Origin: Liolophura sinensis
Taxonomy: Eukaryota > Mollusca > Polyplacophora > Chitonida > Chitonidae
Direction of reading: 5' to 3'
NCBI RefSeq assembly: GCF_032854445.1
Contig: NC_088298.1
Location: forward strand, 20,423,295-20,487,294
DNA length: 64,000 nucleotides
Of the stretch, positions 55,209 through 64,000 are shown piece after piece. How positions within the stretch are numbered: position 1 is the stretch's first letter; each line of letters starts with the position of its first letter. The translations under genes and the position numbers were made by a program. Below the pieces are notes generated by a model. It worked only from the letters and a program-made list of their open reading frames with translations. It did no database searches and was not told the DNA's origin.

Positions 55209-55649
55209 TAAACCATATCCTTGAGACATTTCCTAGATATATTTAGCAATCTTTTGTTTCAAAGAGTATCTTAAAAAAAGCGTATCTTACAGAGGAATGT
55301 ATGCCTTTGTCAGGTTCCAAAAACAAACAAACTTCAGCCGCAGCAGTAGCAGAGGTGCAAAGATGTGTACAAAAACAATGGCCACCTGTTGAGACAGGGA
55401 TTGTTTATTTGTGTATAGGAGAAGGCTGGTGTCTGACTGAGCCAGCCATGAGAGAAGATAAAATTCCGAAGAGATACAAGCGAAAATATCTTTAGTGATA
55501 TTTATACTGGTGGTATAAAGTGTACAGACATAGTGGGTAGAGGTTGTGAGACAGAGAGATTGGTGAGGGAGGGTGGGGGGTGGGGGGGTAATGGGAGGTT
55601 ATATAGGAGAAACAGTGATGGGTGAAAAGCAGACAGGCCAAGGGGTTTT

Positions 55650-55830
55650 TGTCAATTTTCATTTGTGAGAGTTGTTCACTTATACTTTTTTTCTTTCCAC
55701 ACGCCTCTGTCAATTTTCACTTGTGAGGGTTGATCATTTATTCTTTTTTCTTTCCACACGCCTTTATCAATTTTCATGTGTGAGAGTTGATCACTTATGC
55801 TTTTTTTTCTTTCCACACGCCTCCATGACG
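55650..55830. repeat. ~59-bp tandem repeat, three units
   Basis: 'gtcaattttcacttgtgaga', 'gttgatcacttattc', 'tttttctttccacacgcct' repeated three times with small changes. Confidence 0.9.
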
Positions 55831-57180
55831 TGTGGAGGCATGTCTGCTTTCCTGTCACATGTCATATTGGCAACAGTATTTCTTAATTCATTCAGAAGCA
55901 ACTGTTGTTTTGACTAGCTGCAGTCTATTTTTGCAACAATCATCTTTCTTCATTATTTTATTAATGATGAAATTGTACATACTGCAAACATGTATGCAAA
56001 ATGGGTTAGGGAAGGGCAAATTGTTAAATATTACAGAGCAACCCACTTCAAATAAAAGTTCATAATCCTTTTTTGACTTATTTTCAAATGAAACTGTTGA
56101 GTTTTCACCTTGGAACAGAAGGCATTTACAGACATGACAGAATCAAGCCACATTTCCTAGAATGCATTGCTAGCCATAAAAAACATCCATTATTGCAGTA
56201 TCTTAAAAAAAAAAAATGACGACTGAAATCTCTTCAAAATAACAGCCTTAATAACATTTTTTGACAAAAGCCAGAAAGATCAGAAGTTCAGCAGGGGGAG
56301 GGGTGGGGGGGGGGGGGGGGGGGGGTGTGGGCTTCAGAGATAGAAGATTGTGGATTCTCCGGAGCCCATCAAGGTGAAAATACCCCAAACATAGCTTCTA
56401 TCTCCGATCAGCTGCTATACGGATATCCCTCAGACCACCCTGTATCGCCAGGACAGACAGAAATGCAAAGCGGCAGGAATTTGTCTGTTTTTATTTACAT
56501 TTGTAAGGTCTGATCTCTGCTCTCCACAAAACAAGGTGAGAGGATTTTTTGGACAATGATGGGAAGAGTCTCGCCTTACTCAGGCCGGAGTTGTTTTTGT
56601 TGCCATGACCTCAAATAACCCCTGCCACTAGATGGCGCTAATCAACCCTGATCTGTATACAAATCTGACCCTAATCCATACAAGCAGTGGTGCATTCCTG
56701 CAAACAGTGTCCGCTGTTTAATCTAAGATGGCCAGCGAAATATGATAGATCTTTTGTCTGCTTGGGTTAATCAGACATCACCCCATGTGTTATTAGGGGT
56801 GCACAGATAGCCCCTCAAATAACCTGCCTATTTTAAGAGTGCATATATTTGTTGATACAACAGGTTTGCAAAATTCTAACATGGGAATGAGTGAATACAG
56901 TAAAGTTTGCAAGACACATGTACAACATCTTTGTGAAACTGGGCCCAGGAGCATTCAGTATTGGAAGCTTAAACCTACAGTCCACACATACTAGGGGTAA
57001 GGCAAGGTTTACACAAGTACATGTATGAGGGCAATGATAAGAAATGATCTGATTATTGCTGACTTTTGAGGGGACACACCAACACTCACTCCGACTAAGA
57101 ATGTAAACCTGAGCTGCCACATCAGGCAGGGAACAAATAATCCTGTATGTGTACATAAGAGCATGTACAGCTTACAGCAG
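55831..57180. other. Gene-free stretch with a G21 run and a CTCF-type site
   Basis: G21 occupies 56305-56325. A 62-codon plus opening nearby (56325-56513) has no recognisable protein. The CTCF-type motif is listed separately. Confidence 0.5.
56625..56638 (+). promoter_or_regulatory. CTCF-type motif
   Basis: CCACTAGATGGCGC satisfies every position of the core CCASYAGRKGGCRS, and the flanks CTG-...-TA extend the match to the long consensus. CTCF is conserved across bilaterians and acts in chromatin looping and insulation. Occupancy cannot be inferred from sequence alone. Confidence 0.45.
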
Positions 57181-57181
57181 C

Positions 57182-57366
57182 TGTAATTCTTTTCACATGT
57201 TGGCAAGGTGTTTATTCAAGCATATTCTAAAGGCATTATAATGGGTAGATTGCTAAAATTATATTTTTTGTCAAGCCCTGAAACAGGTTAATCCAACCAA
57301 TGAAGATCTGACCCCAATACGAAATTTAAAATGTGCACAAGTTGCACTGAAAGTTGCTCTTTGAGG
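57182..57366. mobile_element. TA-MITE copy 7, right end lost
   Basis: 'ctgtaattcttttcacatgt', 'caaggtgtttattcaagcat', 'gcactgaaagttgctctttg', then it breaks where the 62-bp array region begins. Confidence 0.8.
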
Positions 57367-57397
57367 ATGCTGATGATACATGTACATGTACGTATAG

Positions 57398-58335
57398 CAG
57401 AGGTGGGAGAGGAACTGTGGAGGATGGTTGATTGTGGAGCCATGGGTGGATGGGAAGTACTGAGATGGGAGAGGAACTGTAGAGGCTGGTTGATTGTGGA
57501 GCCATGGGTGGATGGAACGTACTGAGGTAGGAGAGGAACTGTGGAGGCTGGTTGATCGTGGAGCCATGGGTGGATGGGAGGTACTGAGGTGGGAGAGGAA
57601 CTGTGGAGGCCAGTTGATTGTGGAGCCATGGGTGGATGGGAGGTACTGAGGTGGGAGAGGAACTGTGGAGGCCGGTTGATCGTGGAGCCATGGGTGGATG
57701 GGAGGTACTGAGGTGGGAGAGGAACTGTGGAGGCTGGTTGATCGTGGAGCCATGGGTGGATGGGAGGTACTGAGGTGGGAGAGGAACTGTGGAGGCTGGT
57801 TGATCGTGGAGCCATGGGTGGATGGGAGGTACTGAGGTGGGAGAGGAACTGTGGAGGCCGGTTGATCGTGGAGCCATGGGTGGATGGGAGGTACTGAGGT
57901 GGAAGAGGAACTGTGGAGGCTGGTTGATTGTGGAGCCATTGGTTGATGGGAGGTACTGAGGTGGGAGAGGAACTGTGGAGGCTGGTTGATAGTGGAGCCA
58001 TAGGTGGATGGGAGGTAGAGAGGTGGGGGAGGAACTGTGGAGGCTGGTTGATCATGGAGCCATGGGTGGATGGGAGGTACTGAGGTGGGAGAGGAACTGT
58101 GGAGGCTGGTTGACCGTGGAGCGATGGGTGGGTGGGAGGTACTGCGGTGGGAGAGGAACTGTGGAGGCTGGTTGATAGTGGAGCCATGGGTGGATGGGAG
58201 GTAGAGAGGTGGGGGGGGGGAACGGTGGAGGCTGGTTGATCGTGGAACAATGGGTGGATGGGAGGTACTGAGATGGGAGAGGAACTGTGGAGGCTGGTTG
58301 ATCGTGGAGCCATGGGTGGGTGGGAGGTACTGCGG
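57398..58335. repeat. 62-bp minisatellite array, ~15 units
   Basis: Exact 62-bp spacing ('ggaactgtgg' at 57721, 57783 and 57845). Unit: 'ggaggtactgaggtgggaga', 'ggaactgtggaggctggttg', 'atcgtggagccatgggtgga', 'tg'. 62 is 2 modulo 3 and the minus-strand unit is stop-free in all frames, so three overlapping Pro/Ser/His-rich openings (up to 403 codons) appear. Read as non-coding. Confidence 0.95.
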
Positions 58336-58401
58336 GGGAAATACATAACGATTCATGAACATAAACCATATATAAATTCCGCGAGTACTGAGTAAAGTTT
58401 T

Positions 58402-58483
58402 ACATAATACCCAAGGAGTGTAACTCATACACAATACCCAAGGAGTGTAACTCATACACAATACCCAAGGAGTGTAATTCATA
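58402..58483. repeat. 27-bp tandem repeat, three units
   Basis: 'acccaaggagtgtaactcat' plus 'acacaat', three nearly identical copies adjoining the 62-bp array. Confidence 0.92.
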
Positions 58484-59562
58484 AAAAGGAAGACTATGGT
58501 GTGACTTGATACTTCACTCTCCTTTCAAGGTGTCACAAAGAAGTCTAAATTTTCCTGAGTTACACTACTTGTTTATTACATGTATTTGAGTTCTGGCTCA
58601 ACCGCTGGAGGTTACAGTTTCTTAACAATTTGTATATATACTAGTATATATACTGGTAACTGGTTAGATTTTTTTAACCTCTTTAATTCAGGTGGACTAT
58701 TAAGAGTCTTTCAGATTGCGGAGGCCAAAATGAAAAGCATCTGCTGAAATGTAACATTCATGTACATTTAGGATGACCTTTGGGTGACGGTGTCAGCTGA
58801 CCACAGACTATTGGGAGAACTACGGTAAACCATCCTACTCTACCTAGTTCACCTGAACACCTGTACGTTAGTAACCTTCTAAATAAAAGGTCAAATAGAA
58901 GACTACCGGGGAAAACGAAAGGTGAACAGGCAACCTGATCTGAGAAAACAAAACAAAACAAAACAAAAATGACCAGTTGGTAAACAATGTTGGAGGGCAA
59001 AAAGCACAGGTGAAAAACCCAAGCTACTCTGAAGAGGTTCACACAGGTGCTGCTGGTGCATAGGGCACTTGTTAGATTTCTCCCTTAGTCTCTTACACTG
59101 CAAGGTTGGAGTGAATCAGATCACAGATTATCTTCTCTTATATACCATCCCAGGTCTATTACAAGATACTATCATAATATCATACTGTAAGGCAGGAGTT
59201 CAATACCCAGAATGAAGCAGTTCTACAATTTTCACCTTTGATATTGATGCACATCTTCTACCTAGGACACCATTAAAATGCAATACAATTTCCCCTCTGA
59301 TGTTACATTGTTCCACGTGGTCTTGTGCCAGAACTACAAATGTGATTTATCTTTTGAATGGTTCATTTATTTGACTATTATTCAATTTTAACCCAAGAGG
59401 TTATTTTTGACCTTCCTACTTGACATAGGGAAGGTAAATTCCTTGAATATTAACTGACCGACCCAGATTCTTCACCCAGATTGTATCCCCTTACCTTTCA
59501 AACACAGAGCACAACCTACATTCACATCTTTCAATTCCTACAATGTGGATCAATACCAACAA
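58484..59562. other. Gene-free stretch
   Basis: No supported gene. A minus-strand AG acceptor-like site near 59100 precedes a Lys/Arg-rich opening but lacks a matching donor. Confidence 0.45.
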
Positions 59563-59745
59563 ATACAACAGTCCTTTTCGTAGAAACAATTGACTTTTGG
59601 TGCAACTTATGCACATTTTTCAACTGATTTCGAAGACAAAACTTCATTGGTTGCATTTCACAAAAAGTATAATGTTATCATTCAACACAGAATAATGCTT
59701 TCAGAATATGCTTCAATAAACACATTGCAAACATGCAAATAGTAG
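59563..59745. mobile_element. TA-MITE copy 8, decayed
   Basis: 'cgaagacaaaacttcattgg', 'tcacaaaaagtataatgtta', 'agaataatgctttcagaata', 'aaacacattgcaaacatgca'. Both inverted ends are degraded. Confidence 0.7.
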
Positions 59746-61585
59746 CTGAACATATACTGCTCACGGGTATTTGCCAAGAAAATATACACCATACTGAATT
59801 TATAAATGTAAAAATATACATAGATATACATGCATACGACCTGTCTGACATGAGGCTCATCAATTTGAGCGAGGTGACACCTCTACGGAGATACAATCAT
59901 TTCGACACGATAAACTGAAATCAATTCTCACCTAATGCAAGCAAAAAAATGCAATTTCATAGACAATGAAGCCTGCTTCAGGTAAGAACCCATTACAGGC
60001 TGTCTGATATATGTACATGAGAATCCATGATTTCAGAGATACCTCTCACATGTACAGTATAGAGATGTTACCTGTTCATTTGAACCACGATCTGAGAACG
60101 TTCTCACCTGGTACAAGCAATTTTAACAGCAATTCTTTAACAGCTGGTACACTGTAAAGAAACCATGATTTTTTTTTTTTTTAAACTTTCTGACGTATGA
60201 AGATTGATTTCACAGACATCACTCACCGATTACTGAGAGATGTAACCCATTCATTTCACCACAACTCACCTGTTATGTGCGAAAAAAGGAAATTTCGTGG
60301 CCTCCGAACCTTCCTTTCAACACGTATAAGACTCCAAGATTTTTTCTTTTTTCCGAAAGTTTATAACACACGTACTACATGTGATCAAGTCACAGTTAGT
60401 CCATGCGTGTGTCCAGGCCGGGAGATCTGGTTCACAATCAGGCTGTTCTGACAACCCCCTCCAGGGTCAGTCAAGCGTGACCGATGTAACAAGTCACTAT
60501 GAGATTCATTCACAGGTCCACCCTATACCCCTATAATGAAGTGCTGGCCAAGCCCTCATACAAGTGCCCTGTGTAATTTGGAGGGAGAACCTATTTAGCT
60601 TCAAAAGGGCTTGACACTGGCATAGACCAATTCACAGTATACTGACACCTCATTTATTGGGGGACTTTTTCCTCTCTAAAAATGAATGGCGGATAATTAT
60701 AGTATAGCTGTGAAGTACTTCTGATGCATATGTAACACACAAATACAGTTATACTGAGGCTTTTGAAAATGCAGGAAATCACACCCGCTTGATTTCTGGA
60801 CTTGTCAGATTGTGTAAAAAGTTATACCATATGTCGGGAACAGCGACGACGCAAGCTCAAAAGCAAAGGCATTAACCCAAACAACGAAGCAAGCTCAAAA
60901 CCAAAAGGCATGCACCCAGTCATTTTAACCCTTTTGAAACCTATTACAACAATGACATGTGTGAAATAAAAAAGAACTTTGGCAACTTTCATTCACATGT
61001 GTTTTATATGTGTGCCTTGATTTTTTGGCAAACTCTGGGGGAACATATCTCATAAAGAAATCGCTGAATGCACCAAGCTTGTTGTAGGATTATGACAGCT
61101 CTGTCCATATTAACGCGGGAGATTTTTTTTTTTTTAATTAGGAATTTTACAGCAATGTCAACTCATTGACTACTCCCCAGCAAAAAAATGACATCATGCT
61201 TTACTAGTTACAGAACAATTCCAGGAGCAGGGCATTAAATCTAAACCAGTTTCAGATTACATAAAAATCATCTGATCCAAGGCACATGTGAGTGCATGTG
61301 TAGTCAAGCAAGCAAGGAATTTGTCTCGCTACAATAGCACCACTCACATAATAAACCTGTCCAGGGTCAGATATAGAGTCTACACCACACAGACAGGCTA
61401 GGAACATTATCTTTGGAAATCAGGTTTGTAGGCAGAAAATTCAGTTATTGCGTTACACCTGTCTTCACAATATCTAAAAAAATTTTTCCTTCAAGAGGAT
61501 GTTGAGTTCATCAAGTGCATGTATTTCTAGTGTTGTTTGTAAACAAGACATATTTATTTTTCCTATTTTAATTGCCCCTCCCTAT

Positions 61586-61627
<42 letters not shown>

Positions 61628-62357
61628 AAATGTTTGATCTCTTTCATTGAAAAATGGAAAATGCGTGGTAATAAACATGACGAAAAAGCAATCGTAATCT
61701 CAGAAATTCAAATTTTTCCACAATTCTTTATTTCTCTCTCTCTCTTGCAGATTTAAGGTGAACACATTTATACTACAGAAATCACAATTCATCAACTTGA
61801 TCCAGCTTAATCATTCTGCCATTGCTTCTGCTTTAAACTCATATCATTTTTGCCTTGATACTCCACATTACACCCTGCAATGGTTGAATGCTCAGTACCA
61901 GACAGTCCAGTACACCTGAAGTGAAAGCCAGACAGTCTGAAATTACTAGAGACTAACATGGAGTCCTATTACCAGCACAGGCACACAGCTGAATGAAAGC
62001 CGACATCCATGGTTGTAAAGTTTGGCATTTAAGGTGAGCAAGGGCAAAAAACTCAAATTCTTCAAAGACCTTAGCGATACTTGATTATGAAGAAGCGACT
62101 CCAACAAATGCAAGCACTGTACAGGAATACTTCTACCCAAGTGCAAATTATTCACAACTGAAAATTATTCATAACTGAAAATTATTCATAACTGAATAAT
62201 TTCCCTTGTTAGAGCAACACCACGTTTACTAGGTAGATATATGTAATCAATAAAGTACAGATGAACATTCAGGGTCTTCTGTTTGATTGGTGCTTTGTGA
62301 AGTCTGGAAAATTGTCACTATTGTCTTATGAATGACAGAGGTGATGTCTATAGCGAG
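59746..62357. other. Gene-free stretch with microsatellites
   Basis: An (AT)n run at 61589-61625, and a 17-bp tandem 'actgaaaattattcata' (three copies) at 62155-62206. No gene supported. Confidence 0.5.
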
Positions 62358-62481
62358 ATAGTAATGTAATGTAATGTAATGTAATGTAATGTAATGTAAT
62401 GTAATGTAATATAATGTAATGTAATATAATGTAGTGTAATGTAATGTAATGTAGTGTAATGTAATCTAATGTAGTGTAATT
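62358..62481. repeat. (GTAAT)n pentanucleotide microsatellite
   Basis: About 25 consecutive 5-bp units, pure at the left and interrupted (ataat, gtagt, ctaat) toward the right. Confidence 0.95.
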
Positions 62482-62518
62482 ACCAGATGAATTACCAGGT
62501 GTGTGAAAAACTGAGGTA

Positions 62519-62739
62519 CTGTAATTCTTCCACCTTTTCACATGTTTGCAAGGTGTTTATTAAAGCATATTCTGAGGGCATTATTCCCTGATCACTGATA
62601 CAGTTATACTTTCTGTGAAGCAACAAAACTGGCCAATCCAATCAATGTAGTTTTGTCCCCAAAATCTAACTATAAATGTGCATATTAAAAATTCCAGTGC
62701 AAGTTGCTCTTTCATATGAGAAAGATTGAAGAATTAGGG
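62519..62739. mobile_element. TA-MITE copy 9
   Basis: 'ctgtaattcttccacctttt' to 'gattgaagaattaggg', TA at 62517-62518 and 62740-62741. Complete, 221 bp, a good family reference in the reverse orientation to copy 1. Confidence 0.88.
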
Positions 62740-62746
62740 TATTAAA

Positions 62747-62880
62747 ATATATTTATTTATTAATTTCATTTTTGTTTGACATCATACTTAAAAAATGTCA
62801 AGGTATTTAAGGACGCATTACAAGCTGGATTTGAACACACATCCTCACAAGGTCAGAAGCTGATATCATCCGAGTGATTC
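62747..62880 (-). mobile_element. Decayed SINE-like copy
   Basis: TTTA tail, 'ttttgtttgacatcatactt', 'gctggatttgaacacacatc', 'acaaggtcagaagctgat'. It resembles SINE-1 in tail and B-box-like region only; could be another family. Confidence 0.45.
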
Positions 62881-63263
62881 CCTAACACAGGTTGATGGGA
62901 CAGACGGCAAAATATCCCACTGTACCTGTTTAACCTGGATCATGTACCCATGCTTCACACAGTTCCTGGTGCATATACAGCTGCACCCTATGTCCCATAA
63001 AACCTGGCTTTTTACAATTTCAACCTATTTACACATACATGAAGTTGTATTTATATTCTTGGTTTTGAATGCAGTACCAGTACTCAAGGGTCTTTTTCAG
63101 TTAATATAAAGTATGACAGTCTTCCCTGCTACTCGACAACTTTTACTGACTACTTGAAAATATACACATGAACCTTAACTTCACATCAAATACAGTAACA
63201 CATACATTTATTTCTACAATTACTACATTTACTAAAGTTTGGTGGAAACACTTATTTACACTA

Positions 63264-63622
63264 CTGTAATTCTTCCTTTCCACATGTTCGCAAAGTGCTT
63301 ATTTTAGCATATTCTGAGGGCATTGTCCTGTGTAGACTGATAAAATTATACTTTTTGTTTTATTTATTTATTTGATTGGTGTTTACGTCGTACTCAAGAA
63401 TATTTCACTTATATGACGGCAGCCAGCATTATGGTGGGAGGAAAACGGGCAAAGCCTGGGGGAAACCCACGACCATCCACAGGTTGCTGGAGGACCACTC
63501 CACGTAGGGCTTATACTTTTTCTGAAGCCCTGCAACTGCGCCAATGAACCAATGTTGTTCTGTCTCCAAAATGCGCTGACAGTTATGCTCTTTTTATATG
63601 CAAAAAAGTTGCGAAATTAGCA
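63264..63622. mobile_element. TA-MITE copy 10 split by a SINE
   Basis: Left part 'ctgtaattcttcctttccac' to 'gataaaattatacttttt'; right part from 63522 'ctgaagccctgcaactgcgc' to 'gttgcgaaattagca'. TA at 63262-63263. The insert is the SINE below. Confidence 0.87.
63357..63510 (-). mobile_element. SINE-1, 5'-truncated, 11-bp target duplication in MITE
   Basis: Exact ttatacttttt at 63346-63356 and 63511-63521. Contains tail, 'tttgattggtgtttacgtcg', 'gcagccagcattatggtggg', 'gaccatccacaggttgctgg', ending before the head. Confidence 0.93.
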
Positions 63623-63708
63623 TATAATAGAGAGTCCTGATGCCTTTTACGTATATGTGTAGAGCAGGAAACCAATCTAGGTACATGCTCATGGCTGCCA
63701 ATGTTAAT

Positions 63709-63938
63709 GTAACTTCCACTTTTTCATATACTTTCAAGATGTTTATCCAGGTATAGTCTTAAGGCATTATTCTGTGCAGATTGGTAAAATTATACTTTTT
63801 TGAAAGAAAAAAAAAGCCTTGAAATTGGACGATCCAAACAATATAGTTTTGTCTCCAAAATCAAATTTAAATGTGCATAAATTGCACTGAAAGTCACACT
63901 TATAATTTCATATGTGAAAAAGTTAAGGGACTAGGGTG
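63709..63938. mobile_element. TA-MITE copy 11
   Basis: 'acttccactttttcatatac', 'aggcattattctgtgcagat', 'gttttgtctccaaaatcaaa', 'gtgaaaaagttaagggacta'. Family order complete, ends somewhat eroded. Confidence 0.82.
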
Positions 63939-64000
63939 TATACAATTAACTAGGAGCAGTGCTGCACTGTGGGAAATTCAGTAACTTATATTCATATATT

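Noticed and set aside
57271-58482. 403-codon Pro/Ser-rich opening and two overlapping ones
   Set aside because: Same effect from the 62-bp array; no splice sites or conserved sequence.
59965-59995. Plus-strand ATG followed by CAG/GTAAGA
   Set aside because: Five codons, no downstream exon recognised on the plus strand.

Overview
The window is AT-rich animal DNA with one recognisable protein-coding gene, on the minus strand, set among many repeats. Two tRNA-derived SINE families, the short exons with GT-AG introns, and a gene of metazoan type point to a lophotrochozoan, most likely a marine mollusc (bivalve or gastropod). This is an inference from repeat style; no species-diagnostic sequence was identified.

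The gene is a homologue of Nck-associated protein 5 (NCKAP5/NCKAP5L, also called CEP169), a centrosomal microtubule plus-end protein in vertebrates. I rebuilt it from splice sites as twelve in-phase exons running from 41178 down to a stop at 9557, giving 1,910 codons plus the stop, incomplete at the 5' end. The first five exons encode the conserved N-terminal coiled coils. A 3,162-nt exon (17230-20391) carries a serine-rich disordered region with an SxIP-type EB-binding motif and proline-rich SH3-ligand stretches. Four smaller exons finish an acidic and then basic C-terminus. A possible 5' coding exon (ATG plus 8 codons, phase-compatible) lies at 53844-53867, so the gene may extend across a 12.7-kb first intron.

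Layout: 1-1345 holds a 21-bp minisatellite with a 105-bp higher-order unit, interrupted by SINEs. A dead Tc1-like transposase is at 1609-2569. A 38-bp minisatellite occupies 2955-4720, and a 110-bp tandem repeat that looks born from a tRNA/SINE head lies at 5731-6390. The stretch 6391-9556 is 3' flank or 3' UTR. The gene and its introns follow, with nested SINEs, MITEs and fold-back elements. A 2.4-kb array of a 65-bp unit at 35583-38010 has a unit length that opens all three minus-strand frames. Beyond 41179 come the presumed first intron and 5' flank, with more arrays (18, 117, 80, 21, 45, 59 and 62 bp), an excellent CTCF-type motif at 56625-56638, and further MITEs and SINEs.

No second gene, RNA gene, CRISPR or viral element could be supported. 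The long translations over the 65-bp and 62-bp arrays are best read as by-products of repeat unit length, not as genes. I found no clear previously undescribed multi-gene system; the most unusual material is the repeat biology and the invertebrate NCKAP5 gene structure.
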